A stretch of DNA of 64,000 nt from assembly GCA_032718475.1 (NCBI GenBank), contig JAUCBJ010004510.1:1-64000 (forward strand), written 5' to 3'. Every line of letters starts with the position of its first letter. Positions within the stretch are counted from its first letter, which is position 1. The notes beneath the pieces are model-generated. The model searched no databases. It saw nothing but the letters and a program-made list of their open reading frames with translations, and was not told where the DNA came from. This document shows positions 40,530-52,826 of the stretch, piece after piece. The position numbers and the translations under genes are program-made. This DNA is from Nemertoderma westbladi (taxonomy: Eukaryota > Xenacoelomorpha > Nemertodermatida > Nemertodermatidae).

Positions 40530-40948
40530 TACCTTATAATATTATCTGACATGCCAGTCGTATGTAAATTTATATTGGAGTAAATCAACCTGGTTCGAGA
40601 TGAAAATTATATGAGTTGAAACGCATTGTATTATCGATTAAACTGCGTTTTTATTTATTAAATTTCCTTAATTTATTATCCTGCACTGTTTTTTACGGAT
40701 CTACGTTTCGGTACAATCTGTATTTGCGCAGATCTGTCCAGTTCTCTAGTGGCAAGATGCTCTCCATTATATTAATTAGTAAACAGTAACTTGGAATTGG
40801 CAGCTGAGCGATTATGAGAGTCTAGTAATAGTAATTTCAAATGGAAATTGTTATAACTTGAAAACTAAAAGAGCTATTAAATAGCTGTTTTCAGATTTGG
40901 GAACACCATTTAATCGCGCATTATAATAGATCATAAAAATAATTTCGA

Positions 40949-40985
40949 CATAATAGTCCCCCCATGATATGGGGGGACTATTATG
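40949..40985. other. Perfect 17-bp hairpin with 3-nt loop
   Basis: CATAATAGTCCCCCCAT, loop GAT, then the exact reverse complement. It is followed by CTATTATAC-type simple repeats to about 41070. Confidence 0.9.
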
Positions 40986-41940
40986 CGTTTATATATTATG
41001 CTATTATACTACATAGTATACTACTATGCTACTATACTATTATGCTATTATTGGGACTATTATCACTATTATGCGTTGCGGATGGGACATCCGTTGTTGG
41101 CGGGACATTGGCATTTAGAAAAGGACAGGTTGCTTGTAATTTCAAACACACGGTAGAAGTTTGAGATATTTTTCAAGAATAGTTGGAAGATATTGCGCTT
41201 AATAATTGCTACAACAAACTGTATTGTGTGTACTGTATGTAATAATTGACGAACTTTTGGCACAAGAATACACATTCTAACCACCAAACGTGAACCACGA
41301 AATCAAAAATGATGCGGATGGGTCATTTAGCATGACAACGATTTTTGCACAAATAATGCTAAAATCCACGCCTAAAAATAGATCAATCTACATTAATTCA
41401 CTTTAAAACGTACTCTGGACAGGTCATATACCACCTAATATTGAAGAGCTAATCTTTTAGCACAATGTTCGGAAATTATTATAGGACTAATCGCAGTTTA
41501 TTTTTCACAAATGTTGCGGATGGGACACTTTTTTGTATTATTTTGACTCAAAACAGAGATTAGCAAATTTTTGCAGTGGTACGTATAGATTGGAATATTA
41601 TTGTCGGAAAAAATGAGCCATTAATCTCATATCTAGGATGGTTTAAAGGGAGATAAACGGCCATGAAATGTGCTAATCTCCCATCCGCAACGTGGTAGAG
41701 ATTTAATGATAATTACAGTTTCTCAGTATTTATTAATTGGTATGTTATCTTAATAGGTTTACATTCTCAAAACACTCTCAAGACGTTTATAATATTGTTA
41801 CTAATAATGGCAATGTTCGATTTATACCGAGTGAGCGGGTATAGTGCAAGAACAAACAACATTGTCAAAAAACAGTCCTAATCAGTGACTCAGGCAATAA
41901 GTTTGTTTACAATTAATTATAAAATTGTCTCCCAGTTCGG

Positions 41941-43053
41941 ATGGGTGGCCTGGGGATCAGTTCAGCATGCGTGCTCGCTCCTTCCGCTTTCATTGCCTCA
42001 GCGGCTGCATGCTCCGATCTCTCAGGCCGCCTATTTAGAACGGACGGGAGCCACCCCGATCCTGCAATTGCCCTCGCTACCAACGCGCGGGACGCACAAC
42101 TTCCAACTTTTACAGACACTCACGTTCCCACTGCCACCGCACCTACACCATCACTCACTTCTCCCACTGACACCACATCCACAGTTACTTCCCACACTGG
42201 CACCACACCACCTGCCACTTCCTCCACTGACGCCATACAACGTGTCCTGATACAGCCGGTCCACGAGGCGTCCCTTGCTTCCATCCGCGAGGGGGCACTG
42301 CCACTCGATACTGCGCGCCTAAATTGTATCAAGAACGATGTGTCGGGTTGCTGGCTTGAGGCCATTCCGGTCAGCTCGCTGGGCCTGAAACTTACGGGCG
42401 CGCAGTTGCAAGTAGCAGTCGCAATACGCCTTGGTAGCCCGGTCACCGAGCCTCACAAATGCGCCCGCTGTGACGACCCAGTCGCACCCAACGGTCTCCA
42501 TGGCCTCTCCTGTAAGAGGAGCGCCGGGCGACACGCACGCCACGCCATGGTCAATGACCTGGTTAAGCGTGCGTTGACCAGCTGCAGGATCCCAGCTATG
42601 CTGGAACCTCCAGGCCTCTGCAGGAGTGGCGGGAAGCGAGTCGACGGAGTAACCATGGTTCCATGGAAACATGGTAAATCCGTCACTTGGGATGCGACTG
42701 TGGTAGATCCCCTTTGTCCCAGCCACATACACCTTGCCCTGACTGCTGGGGGTCGCGTTGCGGAGGTGGCTGAGGAGAAGAAAACAGCCAAATACCGGGA
42801 GCTAGTCGACCGGGGCTACATCTTCTCCCCGGTTGCCTTTGAGACCTACGGCTGTCCGGGCTCTTCCACTCGCAGTTTCCTGAAGGAGATCGGCGACCGT
42901 ATACGTAGTGTCACCAACGAGCCGCGGTCGCACCGATTCCTCCTACAGAGGCTCCTCATTGCCATTCAGATCGGCAATGCCGCTTCGATCTTAAGTAGCT
43001 ATTACAAATTTAATTTTAGGAATAAAATGTTAGAATACATCTTTACCAAATAA
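41941..43053 (+). CDS. C-terminal part of an RLE-type retrotransposon protein
   Basis: A 370-residue open frame. It starts in a segment seen at the end of reverse transcriptases of a non-LTR family common in marine invertebrates (MGGLGISSA, LAPSAFIASAAA), continues through a Thr/Pro-rich linker (about residues 55-100), then a CCHC-like motif (CARCDDPVAPNGLHGLSC) and a restriction-like endonuclease core: KRVDG, WDATVVD, EEKKTAKY, which match the PD-(D/E)xK order. It ends with FLLQRLLIAIQIGNA. RT motifs are absent, so the copy is 5'-truncated near 41930, yet the frame is intact and far more GC-rich than its surroundings. AATAAA occurs at 43019 and near 43050. It converges on ERCC2, whose stop is 86 bp away. 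The R2-superfamily relationship is inference. Confidence 0.7.
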   Translation: MGGLGISSACVLAPSAFIASAAACSDLSGRLFRTDGSHPDPAIALATNARDAQLPTFTDTHVPTATAPTPSLTSPTDTTSTVTSHTGTTPPATSSTDAIQRVLIQPVHEASLASIREGALPLDTARLNCIKNDVSGCWLEAIPVSSLGLKLTGAQLQVAVAIRLGSPVTEPHKCARCDDPVAPNGLHGLSCKRSAGRHARHAMVNDLVKRALTSCRIPAMLEPPGLCRSGGKRVDGVTMVPWKHGKSVTWDATVVDPLCPSHIHLALTAGGRVAEVAEEKKTAKYRELVDRGYIFSPVAFETYGCPGSSTRSFLKEIGDRIRSVTNEPRSHRFLLQRLLIAIQIGNAASILSSYYKFNFRNKMLEYIFTK

Positions 43054-43138
43054 AATGTTATGGTGTTGTGTTGTTTTTGCACTCTGATCAAGCTATTATT
43101 CCTAATTCACCCGATTCATAATTGCCAGTGAAACCCTG

Positions 43139-44024
43139 TCACCTCGTATAAACAACTTGTTTCAACCGCTTCTGCGTATCTCCCCGTCGCAGTTCGTTGT
43201 ACGTCAACAGCGAGACACCCAACTGGTCCTCTCGACTCAAGGGCTGGGCCATGAGCTTAAGGAACCGCTTACACACCGACACCGCCTCGTCGGTACTCAA
43301 GGACGAGTTCGACTCCTCGATGTGTTCCTGTATCCATCGCGGTAGCCTCCCGCGTTTATCGGCCCGCGAGAACCGCTGATCCGCGAACACCATGATCCCG
43401 TAGTCGGTCTTATTGCGGAGCGCCCGCCCCACGCACTGGGCCGCGTGTCGCATCGCGTCGAACGTGAGGAAGTCGTTCTCCTTGATGTTGTACTGCTCGC
43501 GAAGGTACTCGAGTCTGGCCTTCAGTATGCGACTCTGCGTGTACACGTAAGGGATGCCGAACATAACGACCGCGCGACCCAGATGGTGAGCGAAATCGAT
43601 TCCTTCCGAGACTTTTCCGCGAGCAACGCTAAGGAAGATTGCTCCTCTACCGGTGTCGCAGGCACGATGATAGTTGAGCAGAGCGATGCTCGTCTCCACC
43701 GCATCTTGAGTCTCTATAAAGAGTAGTTTGTACTTGAGTAGTTGGTCTATAATTCCCTGCTCGTACCAGGTAGCCATTACCGTCTCCATGTAGATGTAGC
43801 TCACGAAGAAACAGACGACCCCGTCCGGGACCGTGCGCGCGAGTTCCAGCAACAGGTTGCCGTAGTTACGGGTCACCGAGGGGTCCTCGCGCGCCTCGAA
43901 CTTGGAGGTCATGGCGACCTGGTCGTTGCCCTTGGCAACTATTATCGGGCACAGACAGTTGCGCGCCAATGACATAGTTAGTGACGTCATTAGTACTGGA
44001 CGGAAGTCCAGAATCTTTGGGTAC
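43139..44024 (-). CDS. ERCC2: ERCC2 exon 3
   Basis: The acceptor is TTTCCTTTCCAG. It begins YPKILDF and carries [13 protein letters not shown], the [16 protein letters not shown] block and motif VI, then the stop. Confidence 0.95.
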
Positions 44025-44712
44025 CTGGAAAGGAAACAATGAGACAATTGTTTGCTACTTTCCGTACTTTTATCAAGGCCAGATAAATAACCAAGATATA
44101 CCAGACAAAAAAATTAACACAACTAATGCCCCTAAAAACGGCGCAGTCGTTAGATCCATTTCCTTGAATTCACATCTCTCAGGAGGTCGGGGGTTCGATC
44201 CCCACATGAGGACCATATACGGGGTTTTCCACGCCGGTGATTTCATTTTCAATGTCAGTTTTTACGTTTGACGGCTTCTTGACTGTTTGTCACTATGTAT
44301 GGCTGGGCTGTAGGTCAGTCAGTCCGTTACATAGATAGACAGACAAACATAAATACCGTGTTGATTCCAAACATTAATACTGGCATCAGAAATACAATTC
44401 CCGACCACAAAATCTTGACTCGATTGGGAACTTGCTTTACTTTTTAACAGAGAAACCTTGAAAATATGCCTTATATCGATACCGGTATGCAAACAGACAA
44501 ACATACACACATACAGACAAACAAACATACAGACAGACAAACAAACAGACAGATAGGCAGACAAACATACATACAGACAAACAGACAGACAAAGATACAG
44601 ACGGACAGACAAACATACAGATAAACATACAGACAGACAGACAAACAAACATACAGGCAGACAGACCTACAGGCAGACAGACATACAGGCAGACAGACAG
44701 ACAGACAAACAT

Positions 44713-44751
<39 letters not shown>

Positions 44752-44756
44752 AACAT

Positions 44757-44791
<35 letters not shown>

Positions 44792-47700
44792 AACAAACAT
44801 ATAGACAAATATACACACAAACAAACATACAGGAAGACAAACATACATACAGACAGACTGACAAACAAACAAACATACAGACAGAAAAACATACAGATAT
44901 ACAGACAGACCGACAAACAAACATAAAGACAGACAAACAAACATACAGACAAACAAACATACACGAACGAACGACGAAATAAACTAAATAACTGAATAAG
45001 AAAACCTCCATATTGGTAACTATAATTATGTTGGTTATTGAATATCCATTCAGAAACCTCCAAATATGAGATGTTTAAAAATCCCTCCACTTATTGAAAA
45101 TGGCGGGAAGGTTTGTAAATTTTAAATCAAATTTTCTTTAAATCAAATTTTCTTAGTCCTTTGTTCTGTAATCATCTCCGACCTTATCTTACTAAATTGA
45201 CAATAACTTAAAAACGAAGAGAGCAGGCAATAATAACAAGCGGTTCTCAATGTGAAATTGTTCGTTAAAATTATAGATATGAAACAAACAAAAAGTTCAG
45301 AACCATTTTTTTGTCAATTGACCCAGGGCTTTCTTTCTATTATCACTATTTTATAAGTCTTATGTGTGCATACTAATGACGTTATGTGATTATATTTAGA
45401 ATGACGAGGTGACATAGTCAATATACATAGTAAATGTATGGCATAGGGACATACTAGAGAAATAATGTCGCGCTGAGATATAAAGCTGGAAAATAAGGAG
45501 ATTTGGTACATTAGTGTGAAATTAATTCCATACTAATAAATAAATAATTAAATACTTAATGGAGTTCAATGTATTTTTCCGGCGTTAAATAAATTTAGTG
45601 GAATACAACAAACTGTGACTTTCCATTATAGTAAACGCCAGTCCAACTTACATATCGAGTGGAGAGAGAGTCCCTGAGGTGATTACCACGCTCTGGAACT
45701 GTCGGAAGACGGGTTTAATGGCGATGGATGCGTCGGCGCAGGCGAGACGCAAAGTAGGGTTGGAGACGGTCGGGGCGTGCGGCTCCCAGGGTTCTATGAT
45801 TACGGTGAACCCCTTGGAGTAGGTGGACACGAGAGTAGCGAAGTTACACAGGAGCGCGACGGGGTAGAAGTTGTCGATATCGGTGAGTTGGAGCGTTCGG
45901 ACCATCCGATGGAGTCGTTCCGCGCAGAATCGCAACGGTTTGCGCTCGATGCAGACACGACTCAGGGTGTCTGCGAGGAACGCCGGTGGGCTTTCGGATA
46001 CAACGTGGCGCGCTTTCAGTCGCGACTTCATGTATTCGAGGAATCGTTTAACGAAGGATATAAAGTGAGTCGCGTTGCGAATATTACCGGGTACTGCCTC
46101 GTCTAAAACAGCCTGCGGGAGATAAAGCATTAATTACGAATTAATCACGAATTATCATTTGTTCCCATAATTTATTTCGTTGTTCCCATAACTTATCATT
46201 TGTTCCCATAATTTATTTCTTTGTTCCCATAACTTAGCATTTGTTCCCATAACTTATTTCCTTGTACCCATAACTTAGCATTTGTTCCAATAACGTATTT
46301 CCTTGTTCCCATAACTTAGCATTTGTTCCCATAACTTAGCACATGTTCCCATAACTTAGCATTTGTTCCCATAACTTATTTTCTTGTTCCCAAAACGTAT
46401 TTCCTTGTTCCCATAACTTAGCATTTGTTCCTAAAACTTATTTCCTTGTTCCCATAACTTAGCATCTGTTCCCATAACTTAGCATCTGTTCCCATAACGT
46501 ATTTCCTTGTTCCCAAAACTTATTTCCTTGTTCCCATAACTTAGCATCTGTTCCCATAACTTATTTTCTTGTTCCCAAAACTTATTTCCTTGTTCCCATA
46601 ACTTAGCATTTGTTCCTAAAACTTATTTTCTTGTTCCCAAAACTTATTTCCTTGTTCCCATAACTTAGCATTTGTTCCTAAAACTTATTTCCTTGTTCCC
46701 ATAACTTAGCATCTGTTCCCATAACTTAGCATCTGTTCCCAAAACTTATTTTCTTGTTCCCAAAACTTATTTCCTTGTTCCCATAACTTAGCATTTGTTC
46801 CTAAAACTTATTTCCTTGTTCCCATAACTTAGCATCTGTTCCCATAACTTAGCATCTGTTCCCATAACGTATTTCCTTGTTCCCAAAACTTATTTCCTTG
46901 TTCCCATAACTTAGCATCTCTTCCCATAACATATTTTCTTGTTCCCAAAACTTATTTCCTTGTTCCCATAACTTAGCATTTGTTCCTAAAACTTATTTCC
47001 TTGTTCCCATAACTTAGCATCTGTTCCCATAACTTAGCATCTGTTCCCATAACGTATTTCCTTGTTCCCAAAACTTATTTCCTTGTTCCCATAACTTAGC
47101 ATCTGTTCCCATAACTTAGCATCTGTTCCCATAACGTATTTCCTTGTTCCCAAAACTTATTTCCTTGTTCCCATAACTTAGCATCTGTTCCCATAACTTA
47201 GCATCTGTTCCCATAAAGTATTTCCTTGTCCCCAAAACTTATTTCCTTGTTCCCATAACTTATTATTTGTTCCTAAAACTTATTTCCTTGTTCCCATAAC
47301 GTATTTCCTTGTTCCCAAAACGTATTTCCTTGTTCCCATGACTTAGCATTTGTTCCTAAAACTTATTTCCTTGTTCCCATAACTTAGCATCTGTTCCCAT
47401 AACTTAGCATCTGTTCCCATAACTTAGCATTTGTTACCATAACTTAATTCCTTGTTCCCATAACTTAGCATTTGTTCCCAAAACTTATTTTCTTGTTCCC
47501 ATAACTTAGCATCTGTTCCCATAACTTAGAATCTGTTCCCATAACTTAGCATTTGTTCCCATAACTTATTTCCTTGTTCCCATAACTTAGCATTTGTTCC
47601 CAAAACTTATTTTCTTGTTCCCATAACTTAGCATCTGTTCCCTTAACTTAGCATTTGTTCCCATAACTAATTTCCTTGTTCCCATAACTTAGCATTTGTT

Positions 47701-50700
47701 CCCATAACTTATTTCCTTGTTCCCATATCTTAGCACTTGTTCCCATAACTTAGCATTTGTTACCAAAACTTATTTTCTTGTTCCCATAACTTAGCCTCTG
47801 TTCCCATAACGTATTTCCTTGTTTCCAAAACTTATTTCCTTGTTCCCATAACTTAGCATTTGTTCCTAAAACTTATTTCCTTGTTCCCATAACTTAGCAT
47901 CTGTTCCCATATCTTAGCATCTGTTCCCATAACTTAGCATCTGTTCCCCTAACATATTTCCTTGTTCCCAAAACTTATTTCCTTGTTCCCATAACTTAGC
48001 ATATGTTCCCATAACTTAGCATCTGTTCCTATAACGTATTTCCTTGTTCCCAAAACTTATTTCCTTGTTCCCATAACTTAGCATCTGTTCCCATAACTTA
48101 GCATCTGTTCCCATAAAGTATTTCCTTGTCCCCAAAACTTATTTCCTTGTTCCCATAACTTAGCATCTGTTCCCTTAACGTATTTTCTTGTTCCCAAAAC
48201 GTATTTCCTTGTTCCCATAACTTAGTATTTGTTCCTATAACTTATTTCCTTGTTCCCATAACTTAGCATCTGTTCCCTTAACGTATTTCCTTGTTCCCAA
48301 AACGTATTTCCTTGTTCCCATAACTTAGCATTTGTTCCTAAAACTTATTTCCTTGTTCCCAGTATTTCCTTGTCCCCAAAACTTATTTCCTTGTCCCCAA
48401 AACTTATTTCCTTGTTCCCATAACTTAGCATCTGTTCCCTTAACGTATTTTCTTGTTCCCAAAACGTATTTCCTTGTTCCCATAACTTAGCATTTGTTCC
48501 TAAAACTTATTTCCTTGTTCCCATAACTTAGCATCTGTTCCCTTAACGTATTTTCTTGTTCCCAAAACGTATTTCCTTGTTCCCATAACTTAGCATTTGT
48601 TCCTAAAACTTATTTCCTTGTTCCCATAACTTAGCATATGTTCCCATAACGTATTTCCTTGCTACCAAAACTTATTTCCTTGTTCCCATAACTTTGCACT
48701 TGTTCCCATAACTTAGCATTTGTTCCCAAAACTTATTTTCTTGTTCCCAAAACTTAGCATATGTTCCCATAACTTAGCATCTGTTCCCATGACTTAGCAT
48801 CTGTTCCCATAACTTAGCATTTGTTCCTAAAACTTCTTTCCTTGTTCCCATAACTTATTTACTTGTTCCCATAACTTAGCATTTGTTCCCATAACTTATT
48901 TCTCGTTCCCATAACTTAGCATCTGTTCCCATAACTTATTTCCTTGTTTCCATAACTTATTTCCTTGTTCACATAACTTAGTATTTGTTCCCATAACTTA
49001 TTTCCTTGTTTCCATAACTTAGTATTTGTTCCCATAACGTATTTCCTTGTTCCCAAAACTTATTTCCTTGTTCCCATAACTTAGCATCTGTTCCCATAAC
49101 TTAGCATCTGTTCCCATAAAGTATTTCCTTGTCCCCAAAACTTATTTCCTTGTTCCCATAACATAGCATCTGTTCCCTTAACGTATTTTCTTGTTCCCAA
49201 AACGTATTTCCTTGTTCCCATAACTTAGTATTTGTTCCTAAAACTTATTTCCTTGTTCCCATAACTTAGCATCTGTTCCCTTAACGTATTTCCTTGTTCC
49301 CAAAACGTATTTCCTTGTTCCCATAACTTAGCATTTGTTCCTAAAACTTATTTCCTTGTTCCCAGTATTTCCTTGTCCCCAAAACTTATTTCCTTGTCCC
49401 CAAAACTTATTTCCTTGTTCCCATAACTTAGCATCTGTTCCCTTAACGTATTTTCTTGTTCCCAAAACGTATTTCCTTGTTCCCATAACTTAGCATTTGT
49501 TCCTAAAACTTATTTCCTTGTTCCCATAACTTAGCATATGTTCCCATAACGTATTTCCTTGCTACCAAAACTTATTTCCTTGTTCCCATAACTTTGCACT
49601 TGTTCCCATAACTTAGCAGTTGTTCCCAAAACTTATTTTCTTGTTCCCAAAACTTAGCATCTGTTCCCATAACTTAGCATCTGTTCCCATAACTTAGCAT
49701 TTGTTCCTAAAACTTCTTTCCTTGTTCCCATAACTTATTTACTTGTTCCCATAACTTAGCATTTGTTCCCATAACTTATTTCTCGTTCCCATAACTTAGC
49801 ATTTGTTCCCATAACTTATTTCCTTGTTCCCATAACTTATTTCCTTGTTTCCATAACTTATTTCCTTGTTCACATAACTTAGTATTTGTTCCCATAACTT
49901 ATTTCCTTGTTTCCATAACTTAGTATTTGTTCCCATAACTTATTTCCTTGTTCCCATAACTTAGCATCTGTTCCCATAACTTAGCATCTGTTCCCATAAC
50001 TTAGCATCTGTTCCCATAACGTATTTCCTTGTTCCCAAAACTTATTTCCTTGTTCCCATAACTTAGCATCTGTTCCCATAACTTAGCATCTGTTCCCATA
50101 AAGTATTTCCTTGTCCCCAAAACTTATTTCCTTGTTCCCATAACTTATCATTTGTTCCTAAAACTTATTTCCTTGTTCCCATAACGTATTTCCTTGTTCC
50201 CAAAACGTATTTCCTTGTTCCCATGACTTGCATTTGTTCCTAAAACTTATTTCCTTGTTCCCATAACTTAGCATCTGTTCCCATAACGTATTTCCTTGTT
50301 ACCAAAACTTATTTCCTTGTTCCCATAACTTAGCATTTGTTCCTAAAACTTATTTCCTTGTTCCCATAACTTTGCACTTGTTCCCATAACTTAGCATTTG
50401 TTCCCAAAACTTATTTTCTTGTTCCCAAAACTTAGCATCTGTTCGCATAACTTAGCATCTGTTCCCATAACTTAGCATCTGTTCCCATAACTTAGCATTT
50501 GTTCCTAAAACTTATTTCCTTGTTCCCATAACTCAGCACCTGTTCCCATAACTTAGCATTTGTTCCCAAAACTTATTTTCTTGTTTCCATAACTTAGCTT
50601 CTGTTCCCATAACTTAGCATCTGTTCCCATAACGTATTTCCTTGTTTCCAAAACTTATTTCCTTGTTCCCATAACTTAGCATTTGTTCCTAAAACTTATT

Positions 50701-52678
50701 TCCTTGTTCCCATATCTTAACATCTGTTCCCATAACTTAGCATCTGTTCCCATAACTTAGCATCTGTTCCCATAACGTATTTCCTTGTTCCGAAAACGTA
50801 TTTCCTTGTTCCCATAACTTAGCATTTGTTCCTAAAACTTATTTCCTTGTTCCCATAACTTAGCATTTGTTCCTAAAACTTATTTCCTTGTTCCCATAAC
50901 TTAGCATCTGTTCCCATAACTTAGCATCTGTTCCCATAACTTAGCATCTGTTCCCATAACGTATTTCCTTGTTCCCAAAACTTATTTCCTTGGTCCCATA
51001 ACCTAGCATTTGTTCCTAAAACTTATTTCCTTGTTCCCATAACTTAGCATCTGTTCCCATAACTTAGCACCTGTTCCCATAACTTAGCATCTGTTCCCAT
51101 AACGTATTTCCTTGTTCCCAAAACTTATTTCCTTGTTCCCATAACTTAGCATTTGTTCCTAAAACTTATTTCCTTGTTCCCATAACTTAGCATCTGTTCC
51201 CATAACGTAGCACCTGTTCCCATAACTTAGCATCTGTTCCCATAACGTATTTCCTTGTTCCCAAAACTTATTTCCGTGTTCCCATAACTTACCATTTGTT
51301 CCTAAAACTTATTTCCTTGTTCCCATAACTTAGCATATGTTCCCATAACGTATTTCCTTGTTCCCAAAACTTATTTCCTTGTTCCCATAACTTAGCGTTT
51401 GTTCCTAAAACATATTTCCTTGTTCCCATAACTTAGCATCTGTTCCCATAAAGTATTTCCTTGTTCCCAAAACTTATTTCCTTGTTCCCATAACTTAGCA
51501 TTTGTTCCTAAAACTTATTTCCTTGTTCCCATAACTTAGCATATGTTCCTATAACGTATTTCCTTGTTCCCAAAACTTATTTCCTTGTTCCCATAACTTA
51601 GCGTTTGTTCCTAAAACATATTTCCTTGTTCCCATAACTTAGCGTTTGTTCCTAAAACATATTTCCTTGTTCCCATAACTTAGCGTTTGTTCCTAAAACA
51701 TATTTCCTTGTTCCCATAACTTAGCACTTGTGCTGTGTGTACCTGTGGGAGCGCGGGATTAGCCAGGGTCGCCTCGTTATCTCTACCCTCCGCAGCCTCC
51801 CGCAACCCCTCCACCAGCTCCCTGTACTCCTCCTCCAGTCTCCCGCTGTCCGACTCCTTTATCCGCTCCAACTCCCCGGACAGACTCGCTATGTTCCCGT
51901 CGCAACGCTCCAACGTGCGACGCGTTATAGTAACGCTCATACTCTCTATACACACGTTGTCAATGTTATGCGCCTCGTCGAATACAACTACCGAGTTCCT
52001 GGGGAACTTGGCCGAGACTATCTGGGCGATCTTCGGATCTAAAAGGTAATGGTAACTGAACACAACGATATTGGCTTCCTCTAGGGCTCTTCTACCTAGG
52101 AAGTAAGGGCAGTAGGATTTATAGAGACCGTGTTCCTTCAAGTCGTCTAGTCCGTAGACTCCCGTGGGGAGTGGGTCCTCGCGGCCGGAGGAGTCCCACG
52201 TCGCGTAGTAACTGCAAACCGACACGGATCGGTCGAGTTTTCTGCGTTCTAGAACGTGGGAGGCGGTGAGTCCGTAGCAACGCGCGTCCACCGAGCGTCC
52301 ATCGCGGATCGCGCTAACCTCGGGGTGGACGCAGAGATTCCGACGGGAACTCATGGCCAGACACAGGAGCCCCAGACCGCTGCCGGTCTCTGCTTTGTAG
52401 AAGGAGTCCAATTGTTTGAGTTCCTCGACGACTTTCTCTATCTCCGGGACAGTTCGCGAACAATATATGAGTTTGGATAGAGTCTCGGGGAAGGCGCGGA
52501 GGTAGGCGACGATAAGGGATAGCAGGGAGACCGTCTTACCGGTACCGGACGGCATCTCGAGAACGCAGTGGCCTTTGGCGTCGAGAGCCGATTTGAGTTC
52601 CCGCATATAGGCGAACTGTTCCGGGTAGATGTACTCGTAGGGGAATAAAACTTCCAATCCGTCAAAATCCAACTTCAT
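43139..52678 (-). CDS. ERCC2: TFIIH DNA helicase XPD, three exons
   Basis: A 5'-3' superfamily-2 helicase of TFIIH that opens DNA in nucleotide excision repair and bridges the core to the CAK kinase. Exons on the minus strand are 52678-51743, 46112-45652 and 44024-43139: 2,283 nt, 760 residues, the human length. The start [19 protein letters not shown] matches the family. Walker A is SGTGKT (44-49), the Fe-S cysteines are 116, 134, 155 and 190, the DEAH box is 234-237, and TSGTLSPLD and the motif VI region [14 protein letters not shown] are all in place. Both introns are GT-AG. Intron 1 (5.6 kb) is a minisatellite; intron 2 (1.6 kb) holds a SINE-like piece and a tetranucleotide repeat. EFCAB11 lies 148 bp upstream on the same strand. 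Confidence 0.96.
44135..44320 (+). mobile_element. tRNA-derived SINE-like piece (ERCC2 intron 2)
   Basis: GGCGCAGTCGTTAGA resembles a pol III A box, and GGGTTCGATCCCC at about 44191-44203 is a good B box. No acceptor stem pairs up, so a functional tRNA is unlikely. A non-tRNA tail follows. One copy only, ends not defined. Confidence 0.45.
44330..44980. repeat. CAGA/CAAA tetranucleotide repeat (ERCC2 intron 2)
   Basis: About 500 bp of interspersed ACAGACAG and ACAAACAT units, densest from about 44490 to 44970. Long minus-strand frames read as Cys-Leu-Ser-Val and Phe-Val repeats and are not genes. Confidence 0.9.
45652..46112 (-). CDS. ERCC2: ERCC2 exon 2
   Basis: The acceptor is TCTCCCGCAG. 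It begins AVLDEAVPG and ends SGTLSPLD plus two bases of the next codon at GATAT|GTAAGT. It covers the Arch-domain end and the start of the second helicase lobe. Confidence 0.95.
46141..51728. repeat. 5.6-kb minisatellite filling ERCC2 intron 1
   Basis: Built from two interleaved monomers of about 20-21 bp on the plus strand: TTCCCATAACTTAGCATCTG and TTCCCATAACTTATTTCCTT(G), with AAAAC and GTATTT variants. Higher-order structure is clear: a block with GCTACCAAAACTTATTTCC starts at 48661 and again exactly 900 bp later at 49561. Monomers contain no splice-junction copy, unlike the SLC35B3 arrays. Confidence 0.93.
51743..52678 (-). CDS. ERCC2: ERCC2 exon 1
   Basis: 312 codons from the ATG, ending LANPALPQ at CACAG|GTACAC in phase 0. 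It contains Walker A, the Fe-S cluster domain and the DEAH box. Confidence 0.95.
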
Positions 52679-52826
52679 TGTTAATAACTTGTCGTGTGGT
52701 ACGGTAGTTCGAAAAGACAGGAAGAGTTACTGTAACTGCTTAAAACCGCCCACGTTAAACCAGTAAACGGCAATTAAATATATATTATATTATTACCGTA
52801 CAGCGCTACTCAGGTAGTTGAGTGAG

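Larger units (their letters stand above)
39363..41920. other. Gene-free region with a dispersed CGTTGCGGATGGGACA motif
   Basis: No supported gene. The motif occurs in both orientations near 39691, 40021 (inverted), 41074, 41311 (diverged), 41512 and 41678 (inverted). The pattern looks like internal or subterminal repeats of an undescribed element, but I could not define ends. Confidence 0.45.

Noticed and set aside
44139-44215. Functional tRNA gene
   Set aside because: The B box is good but the acceptor and anticodon stems do not pair; kept only as a SINE-like piece.
44319-45090. Cys-Leu-Ser-Val-rich frames
   Set aside because: Tetranucleotide repeat read in several frames inside ERCC2 intron 2.
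46141-51742. ERCC2 intron 1 array as another amplified splice junction
   Set aside because: On the transcribed strand the monomers contain neither the exon 1 end nor the exon 2 start, and no acceptor-like pyrimidine-AG.
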